A stretch of 64,000 nt of DNA from Lentilactobacillus sp. Marseille-Q4993. GTDB taxonomy: Bacteria; Bacillota; Bacilli; Lactobacillales; Lactobacillaceae. Where the stretch lies: the NCBI RefSeq assembly GCF_951230165.1, contig NZ_CATNVB010000004.1, positions 62,001 to 126,000 on the forward strand. The letters run 5' to 3'. The position numbers were made by a program, and so were the translations under genes. The notes beneath the pieces are model-generated. The model was not told the DNA's origin and searched no databases. It saw only the letters and a program-made list of their open reading frames with translations. Below are positions 26,917-35,289 of the stretch, in pieces. The number at the start of each line of letters is the position of its first letter. Position 1 is the stretch's first letter.

Positions 26917-27895
26917 GCGATGGAATAGTGAGCAGGAGGCCAAATTTTTTGGCAAATTTGCTGAGTTGTTGTCAGTTGGTTTCACGATGGATCATTCATT
27001 AAGGTTTATTGCACAAACGGACAATCAAATTCCGAAACAAATTGATAGAATTAGACAGCAATTAAGAAATGGAATGCCCTTATCGGAGTCACTTAAATCG
27101 TTTGTTGATGATGAATTACTCAATCAAATAAAGATTTCTGAACACCATGGTAACTTAGTGGATGCAATGAAAGAGCTTAGTAAATTTTCTGAAGATAAAA
27201 ATAAACAAGTCAAGAAAATCAAGAGTTTACTAGTTTATCCTTTGTTTTTGATCCTGTTGCTAGGAATATTGGTATTTTCTATGCAAATGTTTATTTTGCC
27301 CCAAATAAATTCCTTGATGGGTTCAAAAGGTCGAATAGGATCACCGATAACACCGTTAATCTGGCTATTGGTTGTAGGAGTAATCGGATTTATTTTTATT
27401 AGCACTATAAAAAGAAAAGCAAGGGTCGAGCAAGCAAAGATACTGTTACGTTGTCCTGTGTTTGGGAAGATATACCGAGAGTATTTGGCTTACTATTTTT
27501 CGTTCAACCTAGCTGTGATGATGGCTAATGGTTTAGCTGTTAAGGAAATCGTGATTATCTTGAGACAATTTGATAAGGGCACTTTGATTAGAGCGTTAGC
27601 AAACGAGGTAGATGCCAAGTTGCATTTGGGAGTAGGAATTGGAGATTCATTAAAAGCAACAAAAATAATTCCCGACGAAGTAATCAATTTCTTGGCTACG
27701 GGGACCAGCCATGAAGAAATGGCAAAGTCATTGAGATTATTTTCAAAAATTAAATTTGAAGAAATGACAAAATCTATTAATCGACTGGTTGAAATGATTC
27801 AACCAGGAATGTTTTGTGTAATTGGACTAATGATTGTTGGGTCGTACTTTCAATTATTAATGCCAATTTATAAGTCATTGAAAGGATTATATTAA
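26882..27895 (+). CDS. comGB: Competence type IV pilus inner-membrane protein ComGB
   Basis: Polytopic platform protein of the DNA-uptake pilus (GspF/PilC family). The 337-aa sequence has the N-terminal cytoplasmic GspF domain (FGKFAELLSVGFTMDHSLRFI, GMPLSESLKSFV), hydrophobic helices at about 115-140 and 165-185, a second GspF repeat (AYYFSFNLAVMMANGLAVKEI), and a C-terminal membrane helix. ATG 26882 follows AGAGGGAG and overlaps the end of comGA by 35 bases. Its stop codon overlaps the ATG of comGC. The tight overlaps show a single translation-coupled operon. Confidence 0.93.
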   Translation: MSISMKNSKRVKRWNSEQEAKFFGKFAELLSVGFTMDHSLRFIAQTDNQIPKQIDRIRQQLRNGMPLSESLKSFVDDELLNQIKISEHHGNLVDAMKELSKFSEDKNKQVKKIKSLLVYPLFLILLLGILVFSMQMFILPQINSLMGSKGRIGSPITPLIWLLVVGVIGFIFISTIKRKARVEQAKILLRCPVFGKIYREYLAYYFSFNLAVMMANGLAVKEIVIILRQFDKGTLIRALANEVDAKLHLGVGIGDSLKATKIIPDEVINFLATGTSHEEMAKSLRLFSKIKFEEMTKSINRLVEMIQPGMFCVIGLMIVGSYFQLLMPIYKSLKGLY

Positions 27896-28209
27896 TGAAA
27901 AAAATACTAAAAAAGGAATCTGAGGCCTTTACTTTGATTGAGATGACGATTGTTCTCTTTATCATTTCGCTATTGATATTAATTATCATTCCAAATTTAT
28001 CCAACCAGAGAAACCATGCAAGGAGTGTTCACTCTAACGCGATGATATCAGTTGTTCAGTCTCAAGTTGATTCGTTCGTAAATCTTCATCCGGACGTTCA
28101 CAACGTTACCTTTGCTGATTTAACTAAAGATGGTTATCTGACTAGCAAGCAGGTTTCAGAGGCGAAGGAAGAAGGCTTAAAGATTGTGCGTAACGAAGTT
28201 GAAAAGTAA
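27895..28209 (+). CDS. comGC: Competence major pilin ComGC
   Basis: Major pilin of the transformation pilus. It carries the class III prepilin signal: a short basic leader (KKILKKESEA) cut before FTLIEMTIVLFIISLLILIIIP, with Glu at +5 of the mature protein and a hydrophobic assembly helix. The 104-aa size is normal for ComGC. The start ATG shares a base with the comGB stop codon. Cleavage and N-methylation by a ComC-type peptidase are inferred; no such gene is in this window. Confidence 0.94.
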   Translation: MKKILKKESEAFTLIEMTIVLFIISLLILIIIPNLSNQRNHARSVHSNAMISVVQSQVDSFVNLHPDVHNVTFADLTKDGYLTSKQVSEAKEEGLKIVRNEVEK

Positions 28210-28624
28210 TGGTTTTACGGTCTTAGAGTGCTTGATTACAATGGCTGTTGCAGCTGGAATGTTGTCTTTAACAGTTATCTGGGCTCAAACATTGAAGAAT
28301 GAAAATATAGCGGAAAGGCAGTTTTTCTCGACCTTCAAATCAGCCTGGGACAGTCAGCAATCACTTGCAAAATTGACGGGTGAGCGTTCCGTGATCAGAA
28401 TTGACGACAAAGTAAGAGTATATCGGGGGAAAACTAACCTTGTTGATGAGTTTGATGTCCCCAAGGAGATAGAACCGCTTGCCTTCTATCACATTGAGAT
28501 TACGGATGACGGATTTATCGCTCCACAAACAATCAAATGGGTCGAAAAGAAGACAAACAAAGTTAAGTATATTCAGAAAGTTCAGCTAGGATGGAGTGGT
28601 TTTAATCTTGAAGAAAAGCAGTGA
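28184..28624 (+). CDS. comGD: Competence minor pilin ComGD
   Basis: A 146-aa pseudopilin. The leader CVTKLKSNG is followed by FTVLECLITMAVAAGMLSLTVIW, which has the +5 Glu and the assembly helix of class III prepilins. The rest is a variable beta-rich domain (ERSVIRIDDKVRVYRGKTNLVDEF). The start is taken at TTG 28184, inside the end of comGC; TTG 28199 is a second possibility giving a shorter leader. Position between comGC and the next pilin identifies it as comGD; sequence alone would only say minor pilin. Confidence 0.85.
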   Translation: MCVTKLKSNGFTVLECLITMAVAAGMLSLTVIWAQTLKNENIAERQFFSTFKSAWDSQQSLAKLTGERSVIRIDDKVRVYRGKTNLVDEFDVPKEIEPLAFYHIEITDDGFIAPQTIKWVEKKTNKVKYIQKVQLGWSGFNLEEKQ

Positions 28625-28784
28625 GGCATTCACGTTAGTTGATGCGGTAATTGGACTAACGATAATCGTGATGTTTAGTTTGTTGTTTATTGCTATCAAT
28701 AGTCAACTTGGCCTTAAGGTTCAAAATGATCAAGATAGAATGGTTTCACAACGAGAGAGCTATGAACGAACGTATGCAAAGTAG
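28608..28784 (+). CDS. comGE: Very short minor pilin-like protein, ComGE position
   Basis: Only 58 aa: leader KKSSEA, then FTLVDAVIGLTIIVMFSLLFIAI, with Asp rather than Glu at +5 after the probable A|F cleavage site, then about 25 polar residues. It is far shorter than usual ComGE proteins (near 100 aa). TTG 28608 is chosen eight bases after GGAGTGG, and the frame overlaps comGD upstream and comGF downstream. Whether it is a functional reduced pilin, or one whose C-terminus was lost when comGF became overlapping, cannot be told from the sequence. Confidence 0.7.
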   Translation: MKKSSEAFTLVDAVIGLTIIVMFSLLFIAINSQLGLKVQNDQDRMVSQRESYERTYAK

Positions 28785-29172
28785 AGGATTTGTCCTTATT
28801 GAGGCGATTTTAAGTCTAATTATAGCTGTTGGTGCTGGAATCATAATTACTTGGACAATAACGGTTGTTACGAATCAACAAAGTGATGGTCAAATTAATT
28901 TTTTTCGTTATGTCAATGTGATTGAAGACAAAAAGTTTTCCTTTCGAGTTGTAAGTGTCACGAATGAAGCAGTGAAATTATACAGCCCAGTAACTTCTAA
29001 AACATACCATCTTGAGAAGTATAAAAATATGATTCGTTTGACTGGGGAAACAATGGGACACGTTCGATTATTAAGCAGTGTTAAGGATTGTCGGTTCAGC
29101 TATAAAAAAGGATTGATCTCAAATGTACAGTTAGAAAACGGGAGGCATTATCATGCTATTTCGAATTTTTAA
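28762..29172 (+). CDS. comGF: Competence minor pilin ComGF
   Basis: A 136-aa prepilin: leader NERMQSRG, then FVLIEAILSLIIAVGAGIIITW (Glu at +5), then a beta-rich domain typical of ComGF (FRYVNVIEDKKFSFRVVSV, SVKDCRFSYKKGLISNVQL). ATG 28762 follows GAGAG and lies within the end of comGE. A longer frame to 28690 has no prepilin logic and is rejected. The C-terminal part overlaps the next gene by 20 bases. Confidence 0.85.
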   Translation: MNERMQSRGFVLIEAILSLIIAVGAGIIITWTITVVTNQQSDGQINFFRYVNVIEDKKFSFRVVSVTNEAVKLYSPVTSKTYHLEKYKNMIRLTGETMGHVRLLSSVKDCRFSYKKGLISNVQLENGRHYHAISNF

Positions 29173-29344
29173 AGTGGGAAGGTTGAAAAAAAGTGACGGC
29201 TATTTAACAGTCATTGCCGTTATATTTGCAGGGATTATAACGTCTTGTCTACTGCTAGAAGTGTGCTCCTATAACGAACGAATTAAAGAAATTAATAAAA
29301 TTACGGTACATTACCACGAAAGAAACCATAGTTATCGAAAGTGA
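29153..29344 (+). CDS. comGG: Probable ComGG-type minor pilin, reduced
   Basis: A 63-aa protein with a basic leader and one hydrophobic helix (GYLTVIAVIFAGIITSCLLLEV), lacking Glu at +5. Bacillus ComGG also lacks this Glu, and the gene is last in the comG cluster, so ComGG is the best guess. It is less than half the normal length. ATG 29153 has GGAGG in the right place. It could also be an unrelated small membrane protein. Confidence 0.6.
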   Translation: MLFRIFKVGRLKKSDGYLTVIAVIFAGIITSCLLLEVCSYNERIKEINKITVHYHERNHSYRK

Positions 29345-29355
29345 ATTTGGAATGC

Positions 29356-29385
29356 TTGAATATTGATGGAATAATCTGTTATTAT
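29356..29385 (+). promoter_or_regulatory. Possible promoter of the YtxK-like methyltransferase gene
   Basis: TTGAAT (29356-29361), an 18-base spacer and TATTAT (29380-29385) lie 38 bases before the proposed start. This would uncouple the methyltransferase from comG expression. Confidence 0.55.
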
Positions 29386-29422
29386 CAAATTTGTACGCAA
29401 AGTTTAGAAAGAGGCGATTATT

Positions 29423-30424
29423 CTGGGTGCACAAAATTTAGAACGGGTCTTTGGAATGTTTGATCAAGCAACAGTTATGATTAGAAATGATCGTGATATT
29501 TCCTATATGGACGCAATGATTGAGGCATTAGAAAGTTTTGCCGATATGCAGATAGATAGTGAGGGCTTATCAAGCAAGACTGTTAATGGGTTAACAGAGA
29601 TCCTTAATGAAGCTGATATTGAAAGCATCGGTACTGATACAATCAGGCAGGCACTCCAAATGATTTCTTTGAAGGCAATCAAAGAGGATAAAATTCAGCC
29701 TAACTTTCAAATCACTCCAAACACCATTGGCGACGTAGTAGCTTATATTGCTGCCGGCCTTTTAGAAGGTAATAGTAGCATTTCAATGTTGGACCCTGCT
29801 TTAGGGTCTGCTAACCTTTTGACGACAGTTGCTGCTCAATTGAAAAAAAGTCTTGGTGTTAGCGCAGACTTATATGGGATTGAAAATGATGACACCATGT
29901 TTGAACTTGCTGGAGTTTCTCTTGACCTACAGAAAGTTGCAGCACAGTTATACCACGCAGATGCAGTGGTTGATGTCATGGTTCCTCCAGTAGACTTGAT
30001 TGTTTCTGATTTACCTGTGGGGTACTATCCAATTGATGATAACGTAAAGAATTTTGAAACTAAGGCAAAAGAGGGACACTCGTTCGTTCACCATCTATAT
30101 TTAGAAATGAGTGCTAATCACTTGAAAGACGGTGGTTTTGGGATTTTTGTTGTTCCATCTTCAATTTTTCAAACAACAGAAGCCAAATCTCTGCTAAAAT
30201 GGATGAGTGGGAGAGTTTACCTCCAGGGAATTTTAAACCTGCCAAAGGAGCTCTTTGCAAGTGAATCTGCGCAAAAGTCAATTTTGATTATGCAAAAAAC
30301 TGGTGCTAACGCTAAGCAAGCTGAACCAGTTATGCTTGGTGAATTTCCTTCTTTTAAGGATGGAAAAGCAGTCCAAAAGTTCCTAACTGAGATTGATGAA
30401 TGGCGTAAAAATAATCTTAAATAA
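29423..30424 (+). CDS. Class I SAM-dependent methyltransferase, YtxK-like
   Basis: A DNA-methylase-fold protein of the YtxK group that sits between comG and ackA in many Firmicutes. The SAM-binding motif I is LDPALGSANLLTTV; the usual NPPY catalytic motif is replaced by SDLPVGYYP, so activity and target are unclear. The first ATG (29456) would delete the conserved segment before FDQATVMI. A ribosome-binding site (AGAGG, 29410-29414) lies eight bases before an in-frame CTG at 29423 and five bases before ATT at 29420. No ATG, GTG or TTG is available there in frame. I place the start at CTG 29423 with caution; product about 333 aa. ackA follows in 21 bases. Confidence 0.8.
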   Translation: MGAQNLERVFGMFDQATVMIRNDRDISYMDAMIEALESFADMQIDSEGLSSKTVNGLTEILNEADIESIGTDTIRQALQMISLKAIKEDKIQPNFQITPNTIGDVVAYIAAGLLEGNSSISMLDPALGSANLLTTVAAQLKKSLGVSADLYGIENDDTMFELAGVSLDLQKVAAQLYHADAVVDVMVPPVDLIVSDLPVGYYPIDDNVKNFETKAKEGHSFVHHLYLEMSANHLKDGGFGIFVVPSSIFQTTEAKSLLKWMSGRVYLQGILNLPKELFASESAQKSILIMQKTGANAKQAEPVMLGEFPSFKDGKAVQKFLTEIDEWRKNNLK

Positions 30425-30445
30425 AATTTTTAAGGAGTTTTGTTC

Positions 30446-31636
30446 ATGGGAAAATCATTAGCAGTAAATGCAGGTAGTTCAACGCTTAAATTTAAAATGT
30501 TTGATATGCCATCTGAAAAAGAAATTGCAAGTGGTGCATTCGATAGAATTGGTTTAGGCGATTCAAATATCGAAATCAAATATGGTGACGGTCAAAAGTT
30601 TGAAGAAACTACTGACCTAAAAAGTCATGAGGATGCAATTCAAATTCTGTTAGATCAATTAACTGGTTTGAACATTATCAAAGACTTCAAAGAAATCACA
30701 GGGATTGGACACCGGGTAGTCGCTGGTGGTGAATTCTTTACTGATTCTGCCGTTATTACTGACGACACTTTGGCACAAATCGAATCACTAACAGAATTTG
30801 CTCCACTTCATCAACCAGCTGCTGTTCTTGGAATCAAGACATTCAGAAAACTGTTGCCTGACGTTATTAATGTTGCTGTTTTTGATACTTCATTCCATAC
30901 TACCTTACCAGAAGTTAACTACATGTACAGTTTGCCATATGAATACTACGAAAAGCATAAGGCTAGAAAATACGGTGCCCATGGTACTAGTTATCGTTAT
31001 GTATCTCAAAGAACTGCAGATTTCCTAGGAAAGCCCCTCAAAGACCTTAAGTTGATAATTCTTCACTTAGGTGCAGGTGCTTCAATTGACGCCGTTAAGG
31101 ATGGCAAGTCATTTGACACTTCTATGGGATTCTCACCATTGGCCGGTATCACTATGGCCACTCGTTCTGGTGATGTTGATGTTTCTCTTGTTCAATATAT
31201 CATGGACAAGGAAGGCATTAGTGACATCGACGACATGGTTGATATTTTGAACCATAAGTCAGGATTGATTGGAATTTCTGGTGTTTCTGCAGATATGCGT
31301 GAAGTAGAAGCAGCTCAAAAAGATCATCCACGTGCTAAATTAGCTCGGAAAATGTTTATCAATAGAATCGTTCGCTATATCGGAAGTTACATTGCTGAGA
31401 TGGGCGGACTTGATGCATTGGTATTTACCGCTGGAATTGGTGAAAACTCAATTACAGTTAGAAAAGAAGTTACCGATGAACTTGGTTACTTTGGTATTAA
31501 AATCGATCAAGAAAAGAACGATGTCCGCGGGGTTGAACGTGACCTTAGTGCTGATGATGCAACTATCAAGACTCTTTTGATCCCAACTGATGAAGAGTTG
31601 ATGATTGTTCGTGATATCGAAAGACTTCGGAAATAA
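30446..31636 (+). CDS. ackA: Acetate kinase
   Basis: Converts acetyl phosphate and ADP to acetate and ATP, the ATP-yielding branch of lactic acid bacterial fermentation. Seen in 396 aa: LAVNAGSSTLKFKMFD (phosphate-binding start), GHRVVAGGEFF, DTSFHTTLPEVNYMYSLP, KYGAHGTSYRYVSQR, LHLGAGASIDAVKDG, DTSMGFSPLAGITMATRSGDVD, FTAGIGENS. All belong to the ASKHA acetate kinase set. ATG 30446 has AAGGAG eight bases before it; an upstream TTG (30440) is rejected. Lactobacilli often hold several ackA copies, so which pathway this copy serves is open. A terminator follows. Confidence 0.97.
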   Translation: MGKSLAVNAGSSTLKFKMFDMPSEKEIASGAFDRIGLGDSNIEIKYGDGQKFEETTDLKSHEDAIQILLDQLTGLNIIKDFKEITGIGHRVVAGGEFFTDSAVITDDTLAQIESLTEFAPLHQPAAVLGIKTFRKLLPDVINVAVFDTSFHTTLPEVNYMYSLPYEYYEKHKARKYGAHGTSYRYVSQRTADFLGKPLKDLKLIILHLGAGASIDAVKDGKSFDTSMGFSPLAGITMATRSGDVDVSLVQYIMDKEGISDIDDMVDILNHKSGLIGISGVSADMREVEAAQKDHPRAKLARKMFINRIVRYIGSYIAEMGGLDALVFTAGIGENSITVRKEVTDELGYFGIKIDQEKNDVRGVERDLSADDATIKTLLIPTDEELMIVRDIERLRK

Positions 31637-31652
31637 CATTTAATAAATCAGT

Positions 31653-31706
31653 AGAGAGTAGCTATAATCCCGATATCATTCGGTTTTTGTGGCCACTCTC
31701 TTTTTT
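31653..31706 (+). terminator. Terminator after ackA
   Basis: GAGAGTAGC (31654-31662) pairs with GGCCACTCTC (31691-31700, one mismatch) over a 28-base loop and runs into six T residues. Confidence 0.8.
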
Positions 31707-31789
31707 GATTGCGGGATTTTATTTTAAATGAGAAGGAATTTCATGTATCATGGTAATTAACATTTAATTTTTAATGCGGAGGAATTTTT

Positions 31790-33160
31790 GTGGAGAATAA
31801 TGATGATGAACAATTATCACGTGGACTAAAAAATCGACATGTTCAATTAATTGCGCTTGGTGGGACAATCGGAACTGGGCTTTTTCTTGGAGCTGGCCAG
31901 TCAATTCACCTAGCTGGGCCGTCGATTATCCTCGCATATCTCCTTGCGGGTTTTGCCTGCTTTTTACTGATGCGTGCGTTAGGTGAGCTGTTATTGTCAG
32001 ACGTTAATAGCAGCTCTTTTGTCCATTTTATAAAAAAGTATTTAGGTGAACGGATTGGATTTGTTATCGGTTGGACATACTGGACCTGCTGGATTGCTAT
32101 TGCGATGGCAGAAATTACTGCTGCTGGTCTTTACATCCAGTTTTGGCTGCCAAAAGTTCCAATCTGGTTAACCGGGATGGTAATTTTACTTATTCTCTTC
32201 CTGGTCAACATTTTTGCTGTATCTGCCTTTGGTGAAACTGAGTTTTGGTTTGCAATTATCAAGATTGTGGCAATCATTGCTTTGATTGTTATTGGTGTTG
32301 TACTGGTTGTAATGCATTATAAAACCCCATATGGGCACGCTTCACTAACTAACGTGGTAAGTGATGGGTTTTTATCAAATGGCTGGCGAGGGTTCTTTTT
32401 ATCATTTCAGATGGTGCTATTTAGTTTTGCTGGAATCGAAATGATTGGGATGACTGCCTCAGAAACTATGGACCCAGAGATTACCATTCCAAAGAGTATC
32501 AACGAGGTTCCGACTCGGGTATTGCTGTTCTACATAGGTTCGTTGCTTGCTTTGATGAGTATTTTCCCATGGAGGCACGTTTCACCTTCTGAAAGTCCAT
32601 TTGTGCAGGTCTTTTCTGGAATTGGAATCAATTCAGCTGCGACTATAATCAACTTTGTTGTGCTGACAGCGGCACTATCGGCTTGTAATAGTTCGATTTT
32701 TACAACTGGACGAATGCTTTTCTCACTGACCTTTGACGGAAAGTCGAAGCTTGCTAAACGGGTAGGAAAACTATCTAAACGACAAATTCCAGTGAATGCC
32801 ATAATGACATCGACGTTGATTATAGCGGTAATTGTGATTTTAAGTATCTTTATGCCAGGAAACGTATTTAGTTTTATTTCGAGTGTGGCTACGACTTGCT
32901 TCCTGTTTGTTTGGGGGATGATCGTTGTTGCTCATATAAAATATCGAAAAGAAGTAGCTAAGAATCACGAAGAAAAATCATTAACCTTTAAAATGCCGTT
33001 GTACCCGATATCTGATTACTTTGTGCTAGCATTCTTGGTGTTTGTCGGGATTATTCTAATCTTTAAGACAGATACATTAATTGCCTTGGTTGGTTCGGTT
33101 GCTTGGCTCGGTAGTTTGTTTATCTTTAAGACATTTTCAGATAAAATAAAAGAAGATTAA
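31790..33160 (+). CDS. APC-superfamily amino acid permease
   Basis: A 456-aa, 12-helix amino acid/proton symporter. The first helix has the family motif LIALGGTIGTGLFLGAG, followed by GPSIILAYLLAGFACFLLMRALGELL, a WTYWTCWIAIAMAEITAAG third helix, and FSFAGIEMIGMTASET in the middle (substrate/coupling region). The N-terminal DEQLSRGLKNRHVQL is typical of the AAT family (CycA, LysP, AapA-like). The substrate cannot be chosen from sequence; alanine/serine/glycine-type transport is one option. GTG 31790 follows GCGGAGGA. The gene stands alone between two terminators. Confidence 0.9.
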   Translation: MENNDDEQLSRGLKNRHVQLIALGGTIGTGLFLGAGQSIHLAGPSIILAYLLAGFACFLLMRALGELLLSDVNSSSFVHFIKKYLGERIGFVIGWTYWTCWIAIAMAEITAAGLYIQFWLPKVPIWLTGMVILLILFLVNIFAVSAFGETEFWFAIIKIVAIIALIVIGVVLVVMHYKTPYGHASLTNVVSDGFLSNGWRGFFLSFQMVLFSFAGIEMIGMTASETMDPEITIPKSINEVPTRVLLFYIGSLLALMSIFPWRHVSPSESPFVQVFSGIGINSAATIINFVVLTAALSACNSSIFTTGRMLFSLTFDGKSKLAKRVGKLSKRQIPVNAIMTSTLIIAVIVILSIFMPGNVFSFISSVATTCFLFVWGMIVVAHIKYRKEVAKNHEEKSLTFKMPLYPISDYFVLAFLVFVGIILIFKTDTLIALVGSVAWLGSLFIFKTFSDKIKED

Positions 33161-33166
33161 TTCATG

Positions 33167-33194
33167 AAGCTGGCGACGATTGTCCCAGCTTTTT
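33167..33194 (+). terminator. Terminator after the amino acid permease gene
   Basis: AAGCTGG (33167-33173) pairs with CCAGCTT (33185-33191), with an inner GAC/GTC extension, and runs into a T tract. Confidence 0.82.
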
Positions 33195-33258
33195 GTAGGT
33201 CAAAAAACTTATACTAACCGTGGTATGATTAGGATATGAACATAAAGGAGATCTTTAG

Positions 33259-33867
33259 ATGCAATACTTTACATCTGACACTCACTTCTTTCATGACCGC
33301 TTGTTAGGAATTAGCGAGTTTTCACCTAGGCCTTTTCTGACGGTCGAGGATATGAACGAAACAATAATTAATAATTGGAATACCCGGGTAGGTGAGAATG
33401 ATGTCGTTTATCACTTAGGCGATATTGCTGTTCTTCATACTAGACCCGAAAAGGATTCTTTAGAGCAAATATTTGAAGTTCTTGACTCATTGAATGGTCG
33501 GTTGGTATTAATTAAGGGGAACCACGACTCGAGGGCATTGTTCAAGTATCTTGAAAAGAATAATCATCTTGTCAATGGAAAACCCAAGTTTGAGTTTCAT
33601 GATGTTGGGGCATTAATTAAAATGAACCACCGTCAGTATTACTTAACTCACTATCCAATGATGATGGGAATTGTCAAACAGATAATCAATCTTCATGGGC
33701 ACATTCACCACTATGCGGTTCCGGTTAAGGAAAATATCAATGTTGGGATAGATACCCCAGAATCAGACTACTTGAAAGAAAAACCAGCATTTGGCACGCC
33801 ATTTTCGGAAGCCGAAATTGAAGAAATGGTTGCTGGCAAGAAAGTTGATTTTGCCAAACGAAAATAA
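33259..33867 (+). CDS. Calcineurin-like metallophosphoesterase
   Basis: A 202-aa cytosolic phosphoesterase. Metal-binding motifs are visible: FTSDTHFFHD (D-x-H), VYHLGDIAV (GD), IKGNHDSRALF (GNHD) and INLHGHIHHY (GH-x-H). This is a stand-alone calcineurin-fold enzyme of unknown substrate, often annotated as a hydrolase or phosphoesterase. ATG 33259 follows AAAGGAGAT. It is followed 14 bases later by a second, larger phosphoesterase gene and probably forms an operon with the yunD-yutD-yutF group. Confidence 0.88.
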   Translation: MQYFTSDTHFFHDRLLGISEFSPRPFLTVEDMNETIINNWNTRVGENDVVYHLGDIAVLHTRPEKDSLEQIFEVLDSLNGRLVLIKGNHDSRALFKYLEKNNHLVNGKPKFEFHDVGALIKMNHRQYYLTHYPMMMGIVKQIINLHGHIHHYAVPVKENINVGIDTPESDYLKEKPAFGTPFSEAEIEEMVAGKKVDFAKRK

Positions 33868-33881
33868 AGTTAGGTGGTAAC

Positions 33882-35273
33882 ATGACGGAAAAGATTACGA
33901 TTCTTCACACTAACGATATTCATTCACACTTTGAAAACTGGCCTAAAATTAGACGCTTTTTGCTTGCCCAAAAGGAACAATTGGAAAAGCAGGATGATTC
34001 AAGTGTTATTACAGTTGATTTGGGCGATGCCCTAGACAGAGCTCACCCATTAACTGAGGTAACTAATGGGACAGCAAACGTTGACTTACTAAATCAAATT
34101 CACTATGATGCTGTGACGATTGGTAATAACGAAGGGTTAACTAATACTCACCAGCAACTAAACGAGTTGTATCGATCCGCTAATTTTGACGTTGTCCTTG
34201 CCAATTTATTGGATATTAAAAACAAGTTAGTGCCAGAATGGGCAGAACCATCAAAGATTATAACAACTAAGAATGGTACGAAGGTTCTAATCATTGGGTT
34301 AACAGCTCCATACACACTGACTTACCCGATTTTGGGGTGGCAACCAATTAGTCCGGAAAAAGTTCTGCCCAAGGTGTTGGCGAAAAATAAAGGCAAGTTT
34401 GATGTTGCTGTGCTTCTCAGTCATTTAGGGATAAATCAGGATCGGAAACTAGCTAAAGAATTTCCATGGCTAGACGTGATAATTGGGTCGCATACTCATC
34501 ACCTGTTGAAAAATGGTGAATTAGTCAATCACTCGCTATTGGCGGCGGCTGAAAAGTGGGGCCATTACATTGGCCGGATATCCTTGGAGATTGATGATAA
34601 GCATAAAATCGTTGCCGAAAAGGCGGAAACGATTAAAACAGATGAGCTTGATTCTCTTCCGAGTGACCGACAGGAAATAAAGGGGTATGAAGTTCACGGT
34701 GAGCAGTTATTGGCTAAGAATAAGTTAGCTAAAACTACTATGGCCATGACGACAAGTTTATCTGGACCATCAAAGTTGGTTGACGAGGGACTAAAAGCCA
34801 TAATGGAGAAAGCTGGCACTAATATTGCAATGTTAAATGCTGGCTTATTCCTTCAAAATTTACCAGCTGGCGTGGTTGATAGAAATATTCTTCATAAGAT
34901 GTTGCCACACTCTATGCACGTAATGAGGGTTGGATTAAATGGGTACGATTTGTGGCGGCTGGTTATGGAAATGGAAAAGAATCACAACTTTTTGATCAGA
35001 TTTCCGCAAAAGGGTATGGGATTTCGGGGAACTTATTTCGGAGAACTTCATTATGCTGGAATTGAATTTGATAAGGCGGAAGGCCGTCTTTACCATAATG
35101 GTAAATTAGTTTTACCGGAGAATCACTATGAGATAGCGGTACCCGATCACTATTTGTTTATCCCATTTTTCCCCACAATTGATATCGTTGGTGAAAATAA
35201 AATATTGTACGATGAAAGTCTCCGTGATGTATTTGGGGATTACTTAGCAAAACACTACCCTCTGAATAGTTAG
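33882..35273 (+). CDS. Bifunctional metallophosphatase/5'-nucleotidase (YunD-like)
   Basis: A 463-aa two-domain enzyme of the UshA/5'-nucleotidase family. N-terminal metallophosphatase motifs: ILHTNDIHSHFE, VDLGDALDR, TIGNNEGL, LLSHLGINQD, IIGSHTHHLL. The C-terminal substrate domain (about 270-463) contains IAMLNAGLFLQ and the nucleobase-stacking region NHYEIAVPDHYLF. There is no signal peptide, so it acts in the cytosol, unlike secreted UshA. The GNNE in place of GNHE is seen in this subgroup. It belongs to the yunD-yutD-yutF cluster common in Firmicutes. Confidence 0.92.
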   Translation: MTEKITILHTNDIHSHFENWPKIRRFLLAQKEQLEKQDDSSVITVDLGDALDRAHPLTEVTNGTANVDLLNQIHYDAVTIGNNEGLTNTHQQLNELYRSANFDVVLANLLDIKNKLVPEWAEPSKIITTKNGTKVLIIGLTAPYTLTYPILGWQPISPEKVLPKVLAKNKGKFDVAVLLSHLGINQDRKLAKEFPWLDVIIGSHTHHLLKNGELVNHSLLAAAEKWGHYIGRISLEIDDKHKIVAEKAETIKTDELDSLPSDRQEIKGYEVHGEQLLAKNKLAKTTMAMTTSLSGPSKLVDEGLKAIMEKAGTNIAMLNAGLFLQNLPAGVVDRNILHKMLPHSMHVMRVGLNGYDLWRLVMEMEKNHNFLIRFPQKGMGFRGTYFGELHYAGIEFDKAEGRLYHNGKLVLPENHYEIAVPDHYLFIPFFPTIDIVGENKILYDESLRDVFGDYLAKHYPLNS

Positions 35274-35289
35274 CAAAGGAGAAAATGAT

